In this document: one piece after another, positions 1-8,127 of the stretch
Position numbering within the stretch: position 1 is the first letter of the stretch
Layout of the letters: each line of letters opens with the position of its first letter
NCBI RefSeq assembly: GCF_020217005.1
Contig: NZ_JAIWOI010000243.1
Location: 1 to 10,000, forward strand
Reading direction: 5' to 3'
DNA: 10,000 bases
From: Rheinheimera sp.
GTDB lineage: Bacteria; Pseudomonadota; Gammaproteobacteria; Enterobacterales; Alteromonadaceae
The notes under the pieces: generated by a model
Seen by the model: the letters and a program-made list of their open reading frames with translations, nothing else
Databases searched by the model: none
Told to the model about the DNA's origin: nothing
Translations under genes and position numbers: made by a program

Positions 1-965
1 GTTTTATTTTTCGACGCAATATCAAATGAAAAAATAGCCATCCGCTGTGGACTATTTTCGTCACTGGTGTAGATCAGTGATCTGCCATCTGCGGCCCACG
101 ATATGCGGCTAGAGATGCTTGTTTTTCCGCAAGGAGTTAAAAGCTCATCTTTCCATTCAGATTGGCCTGGCTTACCTTCAAAAGTAAGCATTCGGATTTC
201 ACAAAACTCTCGATATTTGAGTCTTTGATAAGCAATAGCAAGACCGTCAGGCCGCCAGCTTGCACCGTAGTCATCAGCATCACTTTGAGTTAACTGCTGC
301 GTCTGATGATTGATAAGATTTTGCAGAATCAGCACATTTGAGGTGATATTGCCTTTTTTATAGCTGTAAACCAAAAAATCATTACTTGGTGAAATAGCTG
401 GGTAATACTCAAAGCCATCCAATGAAGACACCGGGCTCCAGCTTACAAAAGGGGCTTGCTGTTGTTCTTCGGTGCTTGAAGGCCAAAAAATCCAACTGGC
501 CAATACAGCTAATAGCACAGTGGCGACAGTTAAACTAACCCACCAAATCCTGTTGATTTTCCGCTCTGCAGCACTGACAGGTTCATCCTGCCGTTCAGCA
601 GACTGCACAATTAACTGTTCCTGCTCAATCACCTTGGCGATAAAGCGATAGCCACGCTTTGGAATAGTTTCGATATAACGCGGAGATTTGACATCATCCC
701 CCAACACGTCCCGCAAAATACTGATCACCCTTGCAACACGGCCATCAGTCACAGAGGTCATTTGCCAGACTTCTCTTAACAGTTCTTCTTTACTTATTAA
801 ACGGCCCGGATTTAACAGAAAAAAATTCAGAACACTTTGACAAAGATGATCCAACTCAGCCAGCTCACTGACCTCCATCCGGCTATTGAGTTTTGCCAAC
901 TTATCCAGCTGTGGTAAATACCACCATTCTTCAACTTTTAATTGCTTCTCTGGCCTGAACGACAT
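1..965 (-). CDS. Membrane-anchored winged-helix transcriptional regulator with TolB/PD40-like propeller (C-terminus missing)
   Basis: The frame is open from an ATG at 965 to the window edge, giving 321 residues without a stop; the rest of the gene lies outside. Residues about 10-112 form an OmpR/ToxR-type winged-helix DNA-binding domain: the helix region GRVARVISILRDVLGDD (75-91) and the wing ending PRYIETIPKRGYRF (95-108) are diagnostic. One hydrophobic membrane segment follows (about 140-161, IWWVSLTVATVLLAVLASWI). The remainder would be periplasmic and carries at least three PD40-like repeats, near 188-200, 235-247 and 288-300, of the form S-x-D-G-x-x-I-x-Y. This layout is that of CadC/ToxR-like one-component regulators, in which an outside domain senses and the inside domain binds DNA. 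The signal and target genes cannot be told from sequence. A weak GGGAA site lies 9 bases before the ATG, and the start is only 17 bases after the mrcB stop, so it is probably co-transcribed with mrcB. Confidence 0.85.
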   Translation of the reverse strand, partial: MSFRPEKQLKVEEWWYLPQLDKLAKLNSRMEVSELAELDHLCQSVLNFFLLNPGRLISKEELLREVWQMTSVTDGRVARVISILRDVLGDDVKSPRYIETIPKRGYRFIAKVIEQEQLIVQSAERQDEPVSAAERKINRIWWVSLTVATVLLAVLASWIFWPSSTEEQQQAPFVSWSPVSSLDGFEYYPAISPSNDFLVYSYKKGNITSNVLILQNLINHQTQQLTQSDADDYGASWRPDGLAIAYQRLKYREFCEIRMLTFEGKPGQSEWKDELLTPCGKTSISSRISWAADGRSLIYTSDENSPQRMAIFSFDIASKNK

Positions 966-982
966 AAGTCAATAATTCCCGT

Positions 983-3244
983 TTATTCGCAATCTGTGAG
1001 TAATGCCGCACTGACCACTTTGGGTAACAATAAAGTTCCGTCGCAATGGTCAGCCACCGCATGGCCAGTCGTAGCGGAAAAACGCCCTAAACTGACATCC
1101 GGAGGTATGGCCCGGAACAAAGAGTTCGGTGGCACCATGCTGAAATACCGGCTGAATAAAGTTAAAGCACCAGAGCCTCCGGTCAGACCTATAGATTTAT
1201 TGTCATCTCGCCCCAACCAGACAGTCACCGAAGTTTCATGCTCAAAACCCGTGAACCAGCTGTCTTTATGCTCGCTGGATGTGCCGGTCTTTCCGGCAAA
1301 ACGTATACCAGGAAACTGATTGGCCAGTATTTTTGAGGTACCGCTGCGACTGCTTTGTTGCATGGCATATTGCAACAGGTAATCTGCTTCTTCTGTAACT
1401 CTTTGTTGCACAATGTTTCTGCGCTGATGCAACATAGTACCCGCAGTCGTAGTAATTGACTCTATGCTGGCCAATTTTATGTAACGGCCTTTGTTGGCAA
1501 TCACCTGATACAGTTGCGCTACTTCGGCAGGTGTTAACTCTACAGCACCCAAAAAGGCTGAAGGTTGTAGCTTCACGTCCCGTTCCAGACCAAGGCGTTT
1601 AAAACCTTCTTGTAACGCCGGCAACCCCAGCTTTAAACCTAAACGTACGGTAGGAACGTTCAGGGATTCTGATAAGGCCTGGATCAAGGTCACCTGACCA
1701 CGAAATTTCTTATCAAAGTTTTGTGGGCTCCAGCCTCCCTGACTACCTTTCAGATGAATTGGGCTGTCATCCAGCATGGTGGCCAGACTAAACTGATTGG
1801 GTCTGCTCAGCGCCTGCAGGTAAAGAACGGGTTTGACTATACTGCCAATCTGCCGGCGAGCATCTAAAGCTCTGTTATACCCGGCAAAATGCACAGCTTT
1901 ACCGCCCACAATGGCTTTATATGACCCAGCCTGATAATCAGTCACAACCATAGCGGCTTCCAACTTGCTATCCAGTTCGGACAAGCGTTGTTTCACTGTC
2001 TGCTCTGCTGCAAGCTGGGCCTGTGGGTCCATATAAGTAAATATTTTGATGCCGTTTTCAATGGTTGCCTGATCAGTCACTAACTCTTTCAGCTCACGCT
2101 TCACAGCATCCAAATAGGCAGGAGAGCGACCTTTTAAATGGTGACCCATAGGGATCACTGCCAAAGGTTTTTTTACTGCTCGCTGGTAATCTGAATCGGA
2201 TAGTAAGTTTTCGTTATGCAACATTTTCAGCACCAGATCACGTCGATCTTTAGCTCTGGCACCAAAACGTCTTGGATCATAATAAGAAGGACCTTTAACC
2301 AGGGCCACCAGCAAGGCATATTCCTCCGGCAACAACTCATCCAGTGGTTTACCAAAATAAAATTTACTGCCAAGCGCAAAACCATGCACAGCATTGTTAT
2401 GGAACTGACCAATAAAAATTTCGTTCAGATAAGCTTCCAGAATTTGATCTTTACTGTAGCGATAATCCAGGATCAGGGCGATCAGCGCTTCGTTCACTTT
2501 TCTGATCACGGTTTTATCCGCGGTCAGGTACATATTTTTTGCCAACTGCTGAGTTAAAGTAGAACCGCCCTGCACAGTTCGCCCAGCCAGCAGATTGGCC
2601 CAGAAGGCCCGGACCACAGACCAGACAGAAACACCATGATGGCGATAAAAGTCGCGGTCCTCTATAGTTAACAGCGCATCTTTAATGTGCTCTGGCATAT
2701 CAGCCAGAGTGACCATTTCCCTGTCTTCCTGCTCCGAAGACACCAAATGCTGCACCAGTTGTGGTTCAATACGGGCTTTTTGTACCGATTTTTTTAACTG
2801 ATGATCATAAATGTTATGTACCCGCTGACCAGCGAAGGAGACAGTAAATACCTCTTCCTGATCGTAGCCATCGGCAAACTGAAAAGCGCGGCGAAACACT
2901 GTAACTTTGCTATTCGATTGATTGTACTGGCCTGGCCCTGTAATTTTATCAACAGCCCTGTATTGCAATAAATCCAGCTCACTGATGAGCTGTTTTTGTG
3001 TCAGACTTTTGCCCGGAATTAATTCCAGACTTCGGGCATAAACCTGTGCAGGAAACTGCCATTTGTGACTGGAAAACAAGGTAGTAATTTTGCTATCCAG
3101 ATAAATCAGATAAATAAATAATGTTAGTAATAAAACCAGCCCAAGTTTCAGGGCTAGCCACAGCATTTGACGGGCAAATTGTGGACGCTTCGCCTGTTTA
3201 GCGGCTGGTTTTTTTCTTGGGGTGCGGCTGGGTTTTTGTGTCAT
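983..3244 (-). CDS. mrcB: Penicillin-binding protein 1B, bifunctional peptidoglycan glycosyltransferase/transpeptidase
   Basis: This 753-residue class A PBP polymerises lipid II into glycan strands and crosslinks the peptides at the outer face of the inner membrane. A basic cytoplasmic tail (1-25) precedes one membrane anchor (about 28-49). Residues about 60-150 match the position of the UB2H domain, which in E. coli docks the lipoprotein activator LpoB. The GT51 domain has IEDRDFYRHHGV (194-205) with the catalytic Glu at 195, and GGSTLTQQLAKN (226-237). The transpeptidase domain has the nucleophile motif S468-I-V-K471, S527-L-N529 and K652-T-G654, so both activities look intact. It is shorter than E. 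coli PBP1B (844 residues), mostly through short cytoplasmic and C-terminal tails. Its ATG overlaps the hrpB stop as ATGA and has no clear Shine-Dalgarno site, which suggests translational coupling to hrpB. The hrpB-mrcB order is the same in E. coli and separates it from mrcA (PBP1A). Confidence 0.96.
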   Translation of the reverse strand: MTQKPSRTPRKKPAAKQAKRPQFARQMLWLALKLGLVLLLTLFIYLIYLDSKITTLFSSHKWQFPAQVYARSLELIPGKSLTQKQLISELDLLQYRAVDKITGPGQYNQSNSKVTVFRRAFQFADGYDQEEVFTVSFAGQRVHNIYDHQLKKSVQKARIEPQLVQHLVSSEQEDREMVTLADMPEHIKDALLTIEDRDFYRHHGVSVWSVVRAFWANLLAGRTVQGGSTLTQQLAKNMYLTADKTVIRKVNEALIALILDYRYSKDQILEAYLNEIFIGQFHNNAVHGFALGSKFYFGKPLDELLPEEYALLVALVKGPSYYDPRRFGARAKDRRDLVLKMLHNENLLSDSDYQRAVKKPLAVIPMGHHLKGRSPAYLDAVKRELKELVTDQATIENGIKIFTYMDPQAQLAAEQTVKQRLSELDSKLEAAMVVTDYQAGSYKAIVGGKAVHFAGYNRALDARRQIGSIVKPVLYLQALSRPNQFSLATMLDDSPIHLKGSQGGWSPQNFDKKFRGQVTLIQALSESLNVPTVRLGLKLGLPALQEGFKRLGLERDVKLQPSAFLGAVELTPAEVAQLYQVIANKGRYIKLASIESITTTAGTMLHQRRNIVQQRVTEEADYLLQYAMQQSSRSGTSKILANQFPGIRFAGKTGTSSEHKDSWFTGFEHETSVTVWLGRDDNKSIGLTGGSGALTLFSRYFSMVPPNSLFRAIPPDVSLGRFSATTGHAVADHCDGTLLLPKVVSAALLTDCE

Positions 3245-5700
3245 TTGTGCATAGCTTTTTTAGTTTTATTAGTCGGCATGGCGTCGGCAGGATTTTCGGG
3301 CCAATAGTGTTTCGGATATCGACCTTTCATTTCCTTTTTTACTTCTGTGTAACTATTGGCCCAGAAACTGGCCAAATCCTGAGTCACCTGTAAAGAGCGA
3401 CGCGCTGGCGACAATAAATGAATTTTCATGGCTAAACGCCCGTTTGCCACAGTTGGAGTATCGAGTTGACCAAACATTTCCTGAATACGGATCGACAAAA
3501 TGGCCTCACCTTCCTCACTGTAGTGTACTGGGATCATAGAGCCTGCAGCTGAACGCCAACTGTCTGGCATCAGGCTGCTAAGCAGTTGTTGCTCTTTGTA
3601 ACTTAAACGTTGCCACAATAAAGTGTACAGGTCTAACTTATTCAAATCATTCAGTTTTGTAAATTTAGCTAAGGCTGGAGCTAACCAAACATCGGCATCA
3701 GCCCACAAGGAATCATCATCGGCTTTAGGCAACTGATGCTCTGGCATATGGGTGTGCATCAATTGCAAACGATAGCGCAGCTGCAATGCCTGCTCAGTCC
3801 AGGGTAACACCTGCAATCCTTGTTGTTTGATCCAATCCAGCCAGGCTTGCTGCTGTTCAGTCTCGGTCAATTTAGTAGTCAGAGGTTTACGTTCCAGTAC
3901 ACAACTGCCCAAGACTAAACGTTGTTCGGCGATAAAACGGCCCTGCTGCGCGTCAAAACCAACGTAGTCCTGCGACTGTAAATCAGAACGCCACTCTTGC
4001 ATCAGTTCAGCTAAAGTCCAGCGGGCTGCCAGACTGACCTGAGTCGTTTGACCAAAATATAAATCACAAATCACCAGCACTTCACTTCCTGAAAGCGCAC
4101 TGTCCGGGAATAATGATGCTCCGGCACTGTTGGTCAACAGATAACCTTTACCTCGCAATAACGCGATCCTGTCAGGAAAAGCGCGGCTTAGTAAAGCTGC
4201 GGTTAAATGCTGCGGCAAATAAGAGCTGACTTTAATTTGATTTTGCTGTGCCAGTTGCTTTGCCTGCTGTAATAAAGCGCCCTGCATGGGCTGCTGCAGC
4301 AGCAGATCCATATCCTGCTCACGACTGCGGTTTGGGTTCTCCAACAGAGTGACCAACACCACTGCCAACCAGGCTGCACCTTGCTCACCTTGTTGTTCCA
4401 GTTGTTTGCCATGCAGCAGCAAAGCGGCCAGACGTGGCTCTGTTCCTGTAGCTAACAACTGCCGGCCAAAGTCTGTGATTTGGCCTTTGTCATTAATAGC
4501 TTTGAGCTGTAATAACACCCAGGCTGCTGATTTCAGATTATTTTGAGGTGGAAAATCCAGCCAGAACAATTGCTCCGCGGAACAACCCCAGGCTGAAATC
4601 TCTAACAATAAGGAGGTTAAATCTGACTGCAATATTGCCGGCGGAGTATAAGCAATACGGCGTTGCCATAACTCTGCACTATCGAGGCGATAACAAATGC
4701 CAGCGGACAGGCGCCCGGCCCTGCCAGCTCGTTGGATTGCGGAAGCCTGACTGATAGCCACAGTATCCAGCCGGGTTAAACCATGTTTCGGATGATACAG
4801 GGCCTGACGACACAAACCCGAATCGACAACGACTTCAATTCCTTCGATGGTTAAACTGGTTTCAGCAATATTAGTGGTCAATACCAGCTTACGCCGTCCT
4901 GCCGGGCTTGGCGCTATGGCCTGTTGCTGTTCGGCCAGAGTTAAAGCCCCGGACAGAGCGTAAATATCTAACTGCTTATCTCTGTTTTGCTCCAGCAACC
5001 ACTCCATGGCCTGATTAATCTCACGCTGACCAGGTAAGAAAGTCAGAATACTGCCCGGATGTTTCAGGCTGGCTTGCAGACTTAGTCTGGCGCATTGCAA
5101 CCAAACAGGCTCAGAGCTTGGCGACTGATAAAGCACATCAACCGGATAACTACGTCCTTCGCTGCACAGCACTGGCGCATCCAAAGCGGTGGCTAGTTTT
5201 TGCTGGTCCAAAGTAGCGGACATAATCAGCAACTGTAATTCGCTGTTCAGTTGCTGCACCTCCAGCGCCAGTGCCAAAGCTAAATCCGCCTGCAACGAAC
5301 GTTCGTGGAATTCGTCAAAAATAATCAGATCTATGCCAGCAAGTTCAGGATCCTGCTGAATTTTCCGGATCAACACCCCTTCTGTGACGATCAGCAGACG
5401 GGTATTGTTGCCATATTTTTTTTCATGGCGGATTTGATAGCCAACCTGTTGGCCCACAGCCTCATTCAACTGGCCAGCCAGAAAACTGGCGATACTTTTA
5501 GCTGCCAACCTTCTGGGCTCTAATAGCAGGATTTTTTTACCAACAAAATCAAAATGTTGAAGCAAATATAGCGGCAGGTAAGTAGATTTACCCGCACCTG
5601 GCGGCGCAGATAAAATAACTTTGTTGTGTTGTTTCAGGCTCTGCATCAAAGCCGGACAAATTTCTGCAACAGGTAACAAATTAGGTCTCTGGATAAACAA
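3241..5700 (-). CDS. hrpB: ATP-dependent DEAH-box helicase HrpB, TTG start
   Basis: The 819-residue product is a superfamily 2 DExH helicase of the bacterial HrpB family, thought to act on RNA; its cellular role is poorly defined. Motifs appear in order: Walker A PPGAGKST (33-40), DEFHER (129-134, the DEFH form typical of HrpB), SAT (161-163), TTNIAETSLTI (275-285) and QRAGRAGR (323-330). The C-terminal part ends with KKEMKGRYPKHYWPENP (787-803), the conserved HrpB C-terminal signature. The chosen start is TTG at 5700: it has AAGG 7 bases upstream, an in-frame TAA lies four codons upstream, and the next ATG (residue 19) would remove conserved N-terminal sequence just before Walker A. A second TTG at residue 8 is possible. 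The start codon lies inside a terminator-like hairpin. The gene ends in a 4-base overlap with mrcB, as a likely operon. Confidence 0.95.
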   Translation of the reverse strand: MFIQRPNLLPVAEICPALMQSLKQHNKVILSAPPGAGKSTYLPLYLLQHFDFVGKKILLLEPRRLAAKSIASFLAGQLNEAVGQQVGYQIRHEKKYGNNTRLLIVTEGVLIRKIQQDPELAGIDLIIFDEFHERSLQADLALALALEVQQLNSELQLLIMSATLDQQKLATALDAPVLCSEGRSYPVDVLYQSPSSEPVWLQCARLSLQASLKHPGSILTFLPGQREINQAMEWLLEQNRDKQLDIYALSGALTLAEQQQAIAPSPAGRRKLVLTTNIAETSLTIEGIEVVVDSGLCRQALYHPKHGLTRLDTVAISQASAIQRAGRAGRLSAGICYRLDSAELWQRRIAYTPPAILQSDLTSLLLEISAWGCSAEQLFWLDFPPQNNLKSAAWVLLQLKAINDKGQITDFGRQLLATGTEPRLAALLLHGKQLEQQGEQGAAWLAVVLVTLLENPNRSREQDMDLLLQQPMQGALLQQAKQLAQQNQIKVSSYLPQHLTAALLSRAFPDRIALLRGKGYLLTNSAGASLFPDSALSGSEVLVICDLYFGQTTQVSLAARWTLAELMQEWRSDLQSQDYVGFDAQQGRFIAEQRLVLGSCVLERKPLTTKLTETEQQQAWLDWIKQQGLQVLPWTEQALQLRYRLQLMHTHMPEHQLPKADDDSLWADADVWLAPALAKFTKLNDLNKLDLYTLLWQRLSYKEQQLLSSLMPDSWRSAAGSMIPVHYSEEGEAILSIRIQEMFGQLDTPTVANGRLAMKIHLLSPARRSLQVTQDLASFWANSYTEVKKEMKGRYPKHYWPENPADAMPTNKTKKAMHK

Positions 5701-5711
5701 AAAGCAGCCTT
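5698..5711 (-). promoter_or_regulatory. hrpB ribosome binding site and TTG start
   Basis: On the minus strand AAGG (5711-5708) is followed by 7 bases and then TTG (5700-5698). This pair decides the start, since no ATG or GTG is available between the upstream in-frame TAA and residue 19. The Shine-Dalgarno site sits mainly in the loop and the TTG at the foot of the hairpin 5699-5727, so folding could limit ribosome access. Confidence 0.6.
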
Positions 5712-5727
5712 ATCTTAGCTGCTTTTT
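5699..5727 (-). terminator. Terminator-like hairpin overlapping the hrpB start, possibly bidirectional
   Basis: Two perfectly complementary 10-base arms, AAAAAGCAGC (5699-5708) and GCTGCTTTTT (5718-5727), flank a 9-base loop. Read on the minus strand, it is a GCAGC/GCTGC core followed by five T residues, as in an intrinsic terminator for readthrough from pepB. Read on the plus strand, it looks equally terminator-like because of the flanking A and T tracts. The G/C core is only 5 bp, so termination may be partial. The last two T residues are also the first two bases of the TTG start of hrpB. Confidence 0.5.
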
Positions 5728-5754
5728 AATATGAACCGAAGTCAGAAACATCAA
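5726..5754 (-). promoter_or_regulatory. Candidate sigma-70 promoter for hrpB-mrcB
   Basis: On the minus strand TTGATG (5754-5749) is followed by a 17-base spacer and TATTAA (5731-5726), each matching the consensus at four of six positions. Transcription would begin near 5719, within the hairpin region, so a transcript from this promoter would lack most of one arm and escape the hairpin, unlike readthrough from pepB. This rests only on consensus matching. Confidence 0.35.
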
Positions 5755-5761
5755 TGTCCAG

Positions 5762-5790
5762 ACCAATTGCTGTGTTAAACAGCAATTGGT
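5762..5790. repeat. Perfect 12-bp inverted repeat downstream of pepB
   Basis: ACCAATTGCTGT (5762-5773) and ACAGCAATTGGT (5779-5790) are exact reverse complements around a 5-base loop, seven bases after the pepB stop codon. No T tract follows on the minus strand, so it is not a standard intrinsic terminator. It could protect the 3' end of the pepB mRNA, act together with the hairpin at 5699-5727, or bind a dimeric regulator. Confidence 0.6.
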
Positions 5791-5796
5791 GCTGAA

Positions 5797-7086
5797 TTAT
5801 TCGTTGATCAACGTCTGAGCCACCAGACGAATACCTACACCAGTGGCTCCAGCGGACCAAAAGCCAGTCGCAGAGCCCTGAAAAGCGGCCGCTAAATCTA
5901 AATGAACCCAGCCTTTGCCATCATTAGGCACAAAACGACTTAAAAAACCCGCCGCATTGCTGGCACCACCAGCACCACCGCCTTTAATAGGGCGGCTATT
6001 AGCGGTATCAGCATAAGCAGAAGGGCATTGGCCCTGATGCCATTTTTCCAGCGGTAATTGCCAGGCACCTTCCTGTACCTGGTCAGCATAAGCCAATACC
6101 CGTTGCGCTAAGGCTTTGTCCAAAGCGAACACTGCATTGTATTCTGTACCTAAAGCATTTACTGCGGCACCTGTTAAAGTGGCAGCGTTAATAATAAGTT
6201 GTGGTGTGGCTTCTGCAGCTTTTTGCAAACCATCGGCCAGCACTAAACGGCCCTCAGCGTCTGTATTGACTATTTCAACTGTGACACCGTTTTTATAGGT
6301 CAGAATATCGCCTAACTTAAAAGCACCGCCGGAAATCAGGTTTTCAGCACAGCACAAAATCAGCTGCACTCTTTTGTTTAAGCCCTGCAGTATCGCCAAA
6401 GCTAAAGCTGCGGTGACAGTGGCTGCACCACCCATATCACATTTCATGGTGACCATGCCTTCACTGGCTTTAATCGAATAACCGCCACTGTCAAAGGTAA
6501 TACCTTTACCCACTAAAGCCGCAAAGACCGGAGCATCTGTTTTGCCCGTTGGGTTGTAGTCCAACACCAACATGGCCGGATCCCGGTCGCTGCCGCGGCC
6601 AACCGCATGGATACCTACCCAGCCATTTTCTAGTAATGCTGAACCTGCAATAATTTCTGCAGACACAGAACCTGCTGGCGCGACTGCCTGAATAAAAGTA
6701 GCAGCTTGTTCTGCCAAAGTAACAGGGGATAAATCTTCCGGAGTCTGGTTGATAATAGCTTTAGCCCAGCTAAAGGTCTGATGGAGATGCTGTAATTGCT
6801 GTTGTTCAGCTGCTGTGCCTGTCCAGCCGATAGCGCCCAATTTTTTTGCCGTACAAAAACCCTGATACAAAGCCCATTGACTGTCGACAGTCCAACCATC
6901 ACCTACCAGTTGAAACTGCTGAATACCTAAAGCATCCAACTGACGACCTGCTTTTTGTACTGAACGCAAATCAGTCACTTTGACATGTAATTGGTAGCCT
7001 GTTGTATCAGGCGTTAACAGCACATTTTTGCCCCATTTGGCATCTGCAACATCGTTACTTAAACGAACTTGAATTAGATCTGACAT
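5797..7086 (-). CDS. pepB: Peptidase B, leucyl aminopeptidase family M17
   Basis: The 429-residue protein aligns by eye from end to end with E. coli PepB (427 residues), a cytoplasmic metal-dependent aminopeptidase that removes N-terminal residues from peptides during protein turnover. The C-terminal catalytic domain has VGKGITFDSGGYSIK (192-206), MKCDMGGAATV (214-224) and NTDAEGRLVLADG (274-286). Expected metal ligands are K194, D199, D217, D276 and E278, with catalytic K206 and R280; all are present. The N-terminal region (LSNDVADAKWG, 9-19, and the GLGIK-like patch near 51-60) matches PepB more than PepA, and PepA is about 500 residues long. The site before the ATG is weak. It lies 55 bases downstream of the TSUP gene on the same strand and may be read from it or from a promoter in the gap. 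Confidence 0.93.
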   Translation of the reverse strand: MSDLIQVRLSNDVADAKWGKNVLLTPDTTGYQLHVKVTDLRSVQKAGRQLDALGIQQFQLVGDGWTVDSQWALYQGFCTAKKLGAIGWTGTAAEQQQLQHLHQTFSWAKAIINQTPEDLSPVTLAEQAATFIQAVAPAGSVSAEIIAGSALLENGWVGIHAVGRGSDRDPAMLVLDYNPTGKTDAPVFAALVGKGITFDSGGYSIKASEGMVTMKCDMGGAATVTAALALAILQGLNKRVQLILCCAENLISGGAFKLGDILTYKNGVTVEIVNTDAEGRLVLADGLQKAAEATPQLIINAATLTGAAVNALGTEYNAVFALDKALAQRVLAYADQVQEGAWQLPLEKWHQGQCPSAYADTANSRPIKGGGAGGASNAAGFLSRFVPNDGKGWVHLDLAAAFQGSATGFWSAGATGVGIRLVAQTLINE

Positions 7087-7125
7087 AGTTTTTATCTCAT
7101 CATCACCGGATAAATCATGAGGCCG

Positions 7126-7153
7126 AGTGTACCACAGGCCCTCAAGAGGTTAA
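7126..7153 (-). promoter_or_regulatory. Weak candidate promoter for pepB
   Basis: On the minus strand TTAACC (7153-7148), a 16-base spacer and the extended -10 form TG-G-TACACT (7134-7126) would start transcription about 30 bases before the pepB ATG. Each hexamer matches four of six consensus bases. It overlaps the end of the TSUP gene. This is a consensus match only. Confidence 0.22.
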
Positions 7154-7951
7154 GACGCTGTGCAGCATTTTAGCGCTTAATGCGATAAGTAATGCGGCGA
7201 ATACTTTCTTTAAGGTGGCTACAGGTAATTTATGGGCCAAAGCTGCGCCCAAAGGGGCCGTAAAATAACTGACAGCCGCTATCAGCAACATAGCGGGAAG
7301 ATAGACATATCCCAGACTGTAGCTCGGTAGCCCGGCAGTTGTCGAAGCTCCGGCCAGGAAATAGCCCAGCGTGCCACTGATCGCAATAGGTAAACCAACG
7401 GCAGCAGAAGTTCCTATCGCCTGTTGGATTTTAACATTACACCAGGTTAAAAACGGCACGGTCAGCGAACCGCCACCAATAGCCACTAAAGCCGACACTG
7501 CACCTATCACTAAGCCAACACTACTTAATCCAATAACACCTGGCAGTTGTCTGCTAGCTTTAGGTTTGATATTCAGCAACATCTGCAGAGCGACGTAACT
7601 CATAAAACAGCAGAAAAATATCGCCAGCGCCAGAGACGATAAAGCTGCCGCCAGATAAGCTGCAGCGACAGTACCTATTAAAATGGCCGGTGTTAACTTC
7701 CAGACCACAGACCATAAAATAGCACCATGTCGTTGATGGCTACGCATACTGGAAAAGGACGTGACAATAATGGCCGCCATGGAGGTTGCCAGTGCCATAT
7801 GCACAGACAATTCAGCCGGAAAGTGTTGCGCCAAAAATAAAGCGGTCAGCACAGGCACCATAATACCGCCTCCGCCTACCCCTAATAAGCCAGCAAAAAA
7901 ACCTACAAAAGCACCTAACAACAAATACGCAAGTATCCATTCGATGGCCAT
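7142..7951 (-). CDS. TSUP (TauE/SafE) family inner-membrane permease
   Basis: The 269-residue protein is almost entirely hydrophobic, with about eight likely membrane segments, and belongs to the TauE/SafE (TSUP) family of putative anion or sulfur-compound exporters. The family's internal duplication is visible: FFAGLLGVGGGGIMVPVL (18-35) in the first half is mirrored by AVSALVAIGGGSLTVPFL (151-168) in the second, and HMALATSMAAI (51-61) by AIGTSAAVGLPIAISG (178-193). The substrate cannot be assigned; no sulfur, taurine or sulfoacetate genes are nearby. The ATG at 7951 is preferred over an in-frame GTG at 7960, because AAAGG sits 9 bases before the ATG but directly abuts the GTG. It is the first gene of the minus-strand group, divergent from dksA. 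Confidence 0.9.
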   Translation of the reverse strand: MAIEWILAYLLLGAFVGFFAGLLGVGGGGIMVPVLTALFLAQHFPAELSVHMALATSMAAIIVTSFSSMRSHQRHGAILWSVVWKLTPAILIGTVAAAYLAAALSSLALAIFFCCFMSYVALQMLLNIKPKASRQLPGVIGLSSVGLVIGAVSALVAIGGGSLTVPFLTWCNVKIQQAIGTSAAVGLPIAISGTLGYFLAGASTTAGLPSYSLGYVYLPAMLLIAAVSYFTAPLGAALAHKLPVATLKKVFAALLIALSAKMLHSVLTS

Positions 7952-7960
7952 AACCCACAC

Positions 7961-7965
7961 CCTTT
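7961..7965 (-). promoter_or_regulatory. Ribosome binding site deciding the TSUP gene start
   Basis: AAAGG on the minus strand lies 9 bases before the ATG at 7951 and directly upstream of the alternative GTG at 7960, so only the ATG has a usable spacing. Confidence 0.55.
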
Positions 7966-8127
7966 GTTCGGAAAAGAGCCTTACTCTAACAAAGAGAAGC
8001 GGTAAAAATCTTCTGTTTTGAATAAGTTAACAGGGGGTGTAAAGATCAATGCTTCCCAAGTCGGGTTTTTGCGGTTTAGAGTGGTGTTTTTTGAAACCTG
8101 CCAAATTTGTAACATGTTGGAAAAAAG

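Noticed and set aside
942..1319. A 125-codon open frame on the plus strand at the mrcB 3' end
   Set aside because: It lies opposite the transpeptidase domain of mrcB and the start of the regulator, and encodes no recognisable protein.
7122..7143. An imperfect GAGGCC/GGCCCTC stem between the TSUP gene and pepB
   Set aside because: Pairing requires a bulge and no T tract follows, so it is not a supportable terminator; GGCC also pairs with itself by chance.
7952..7960. A GTG start for the TSUP gene
   Set aside because: The Shine-Dalgarno site abuts this GTG, leaving no spacing; the ATG at 7951 has a proper distance.
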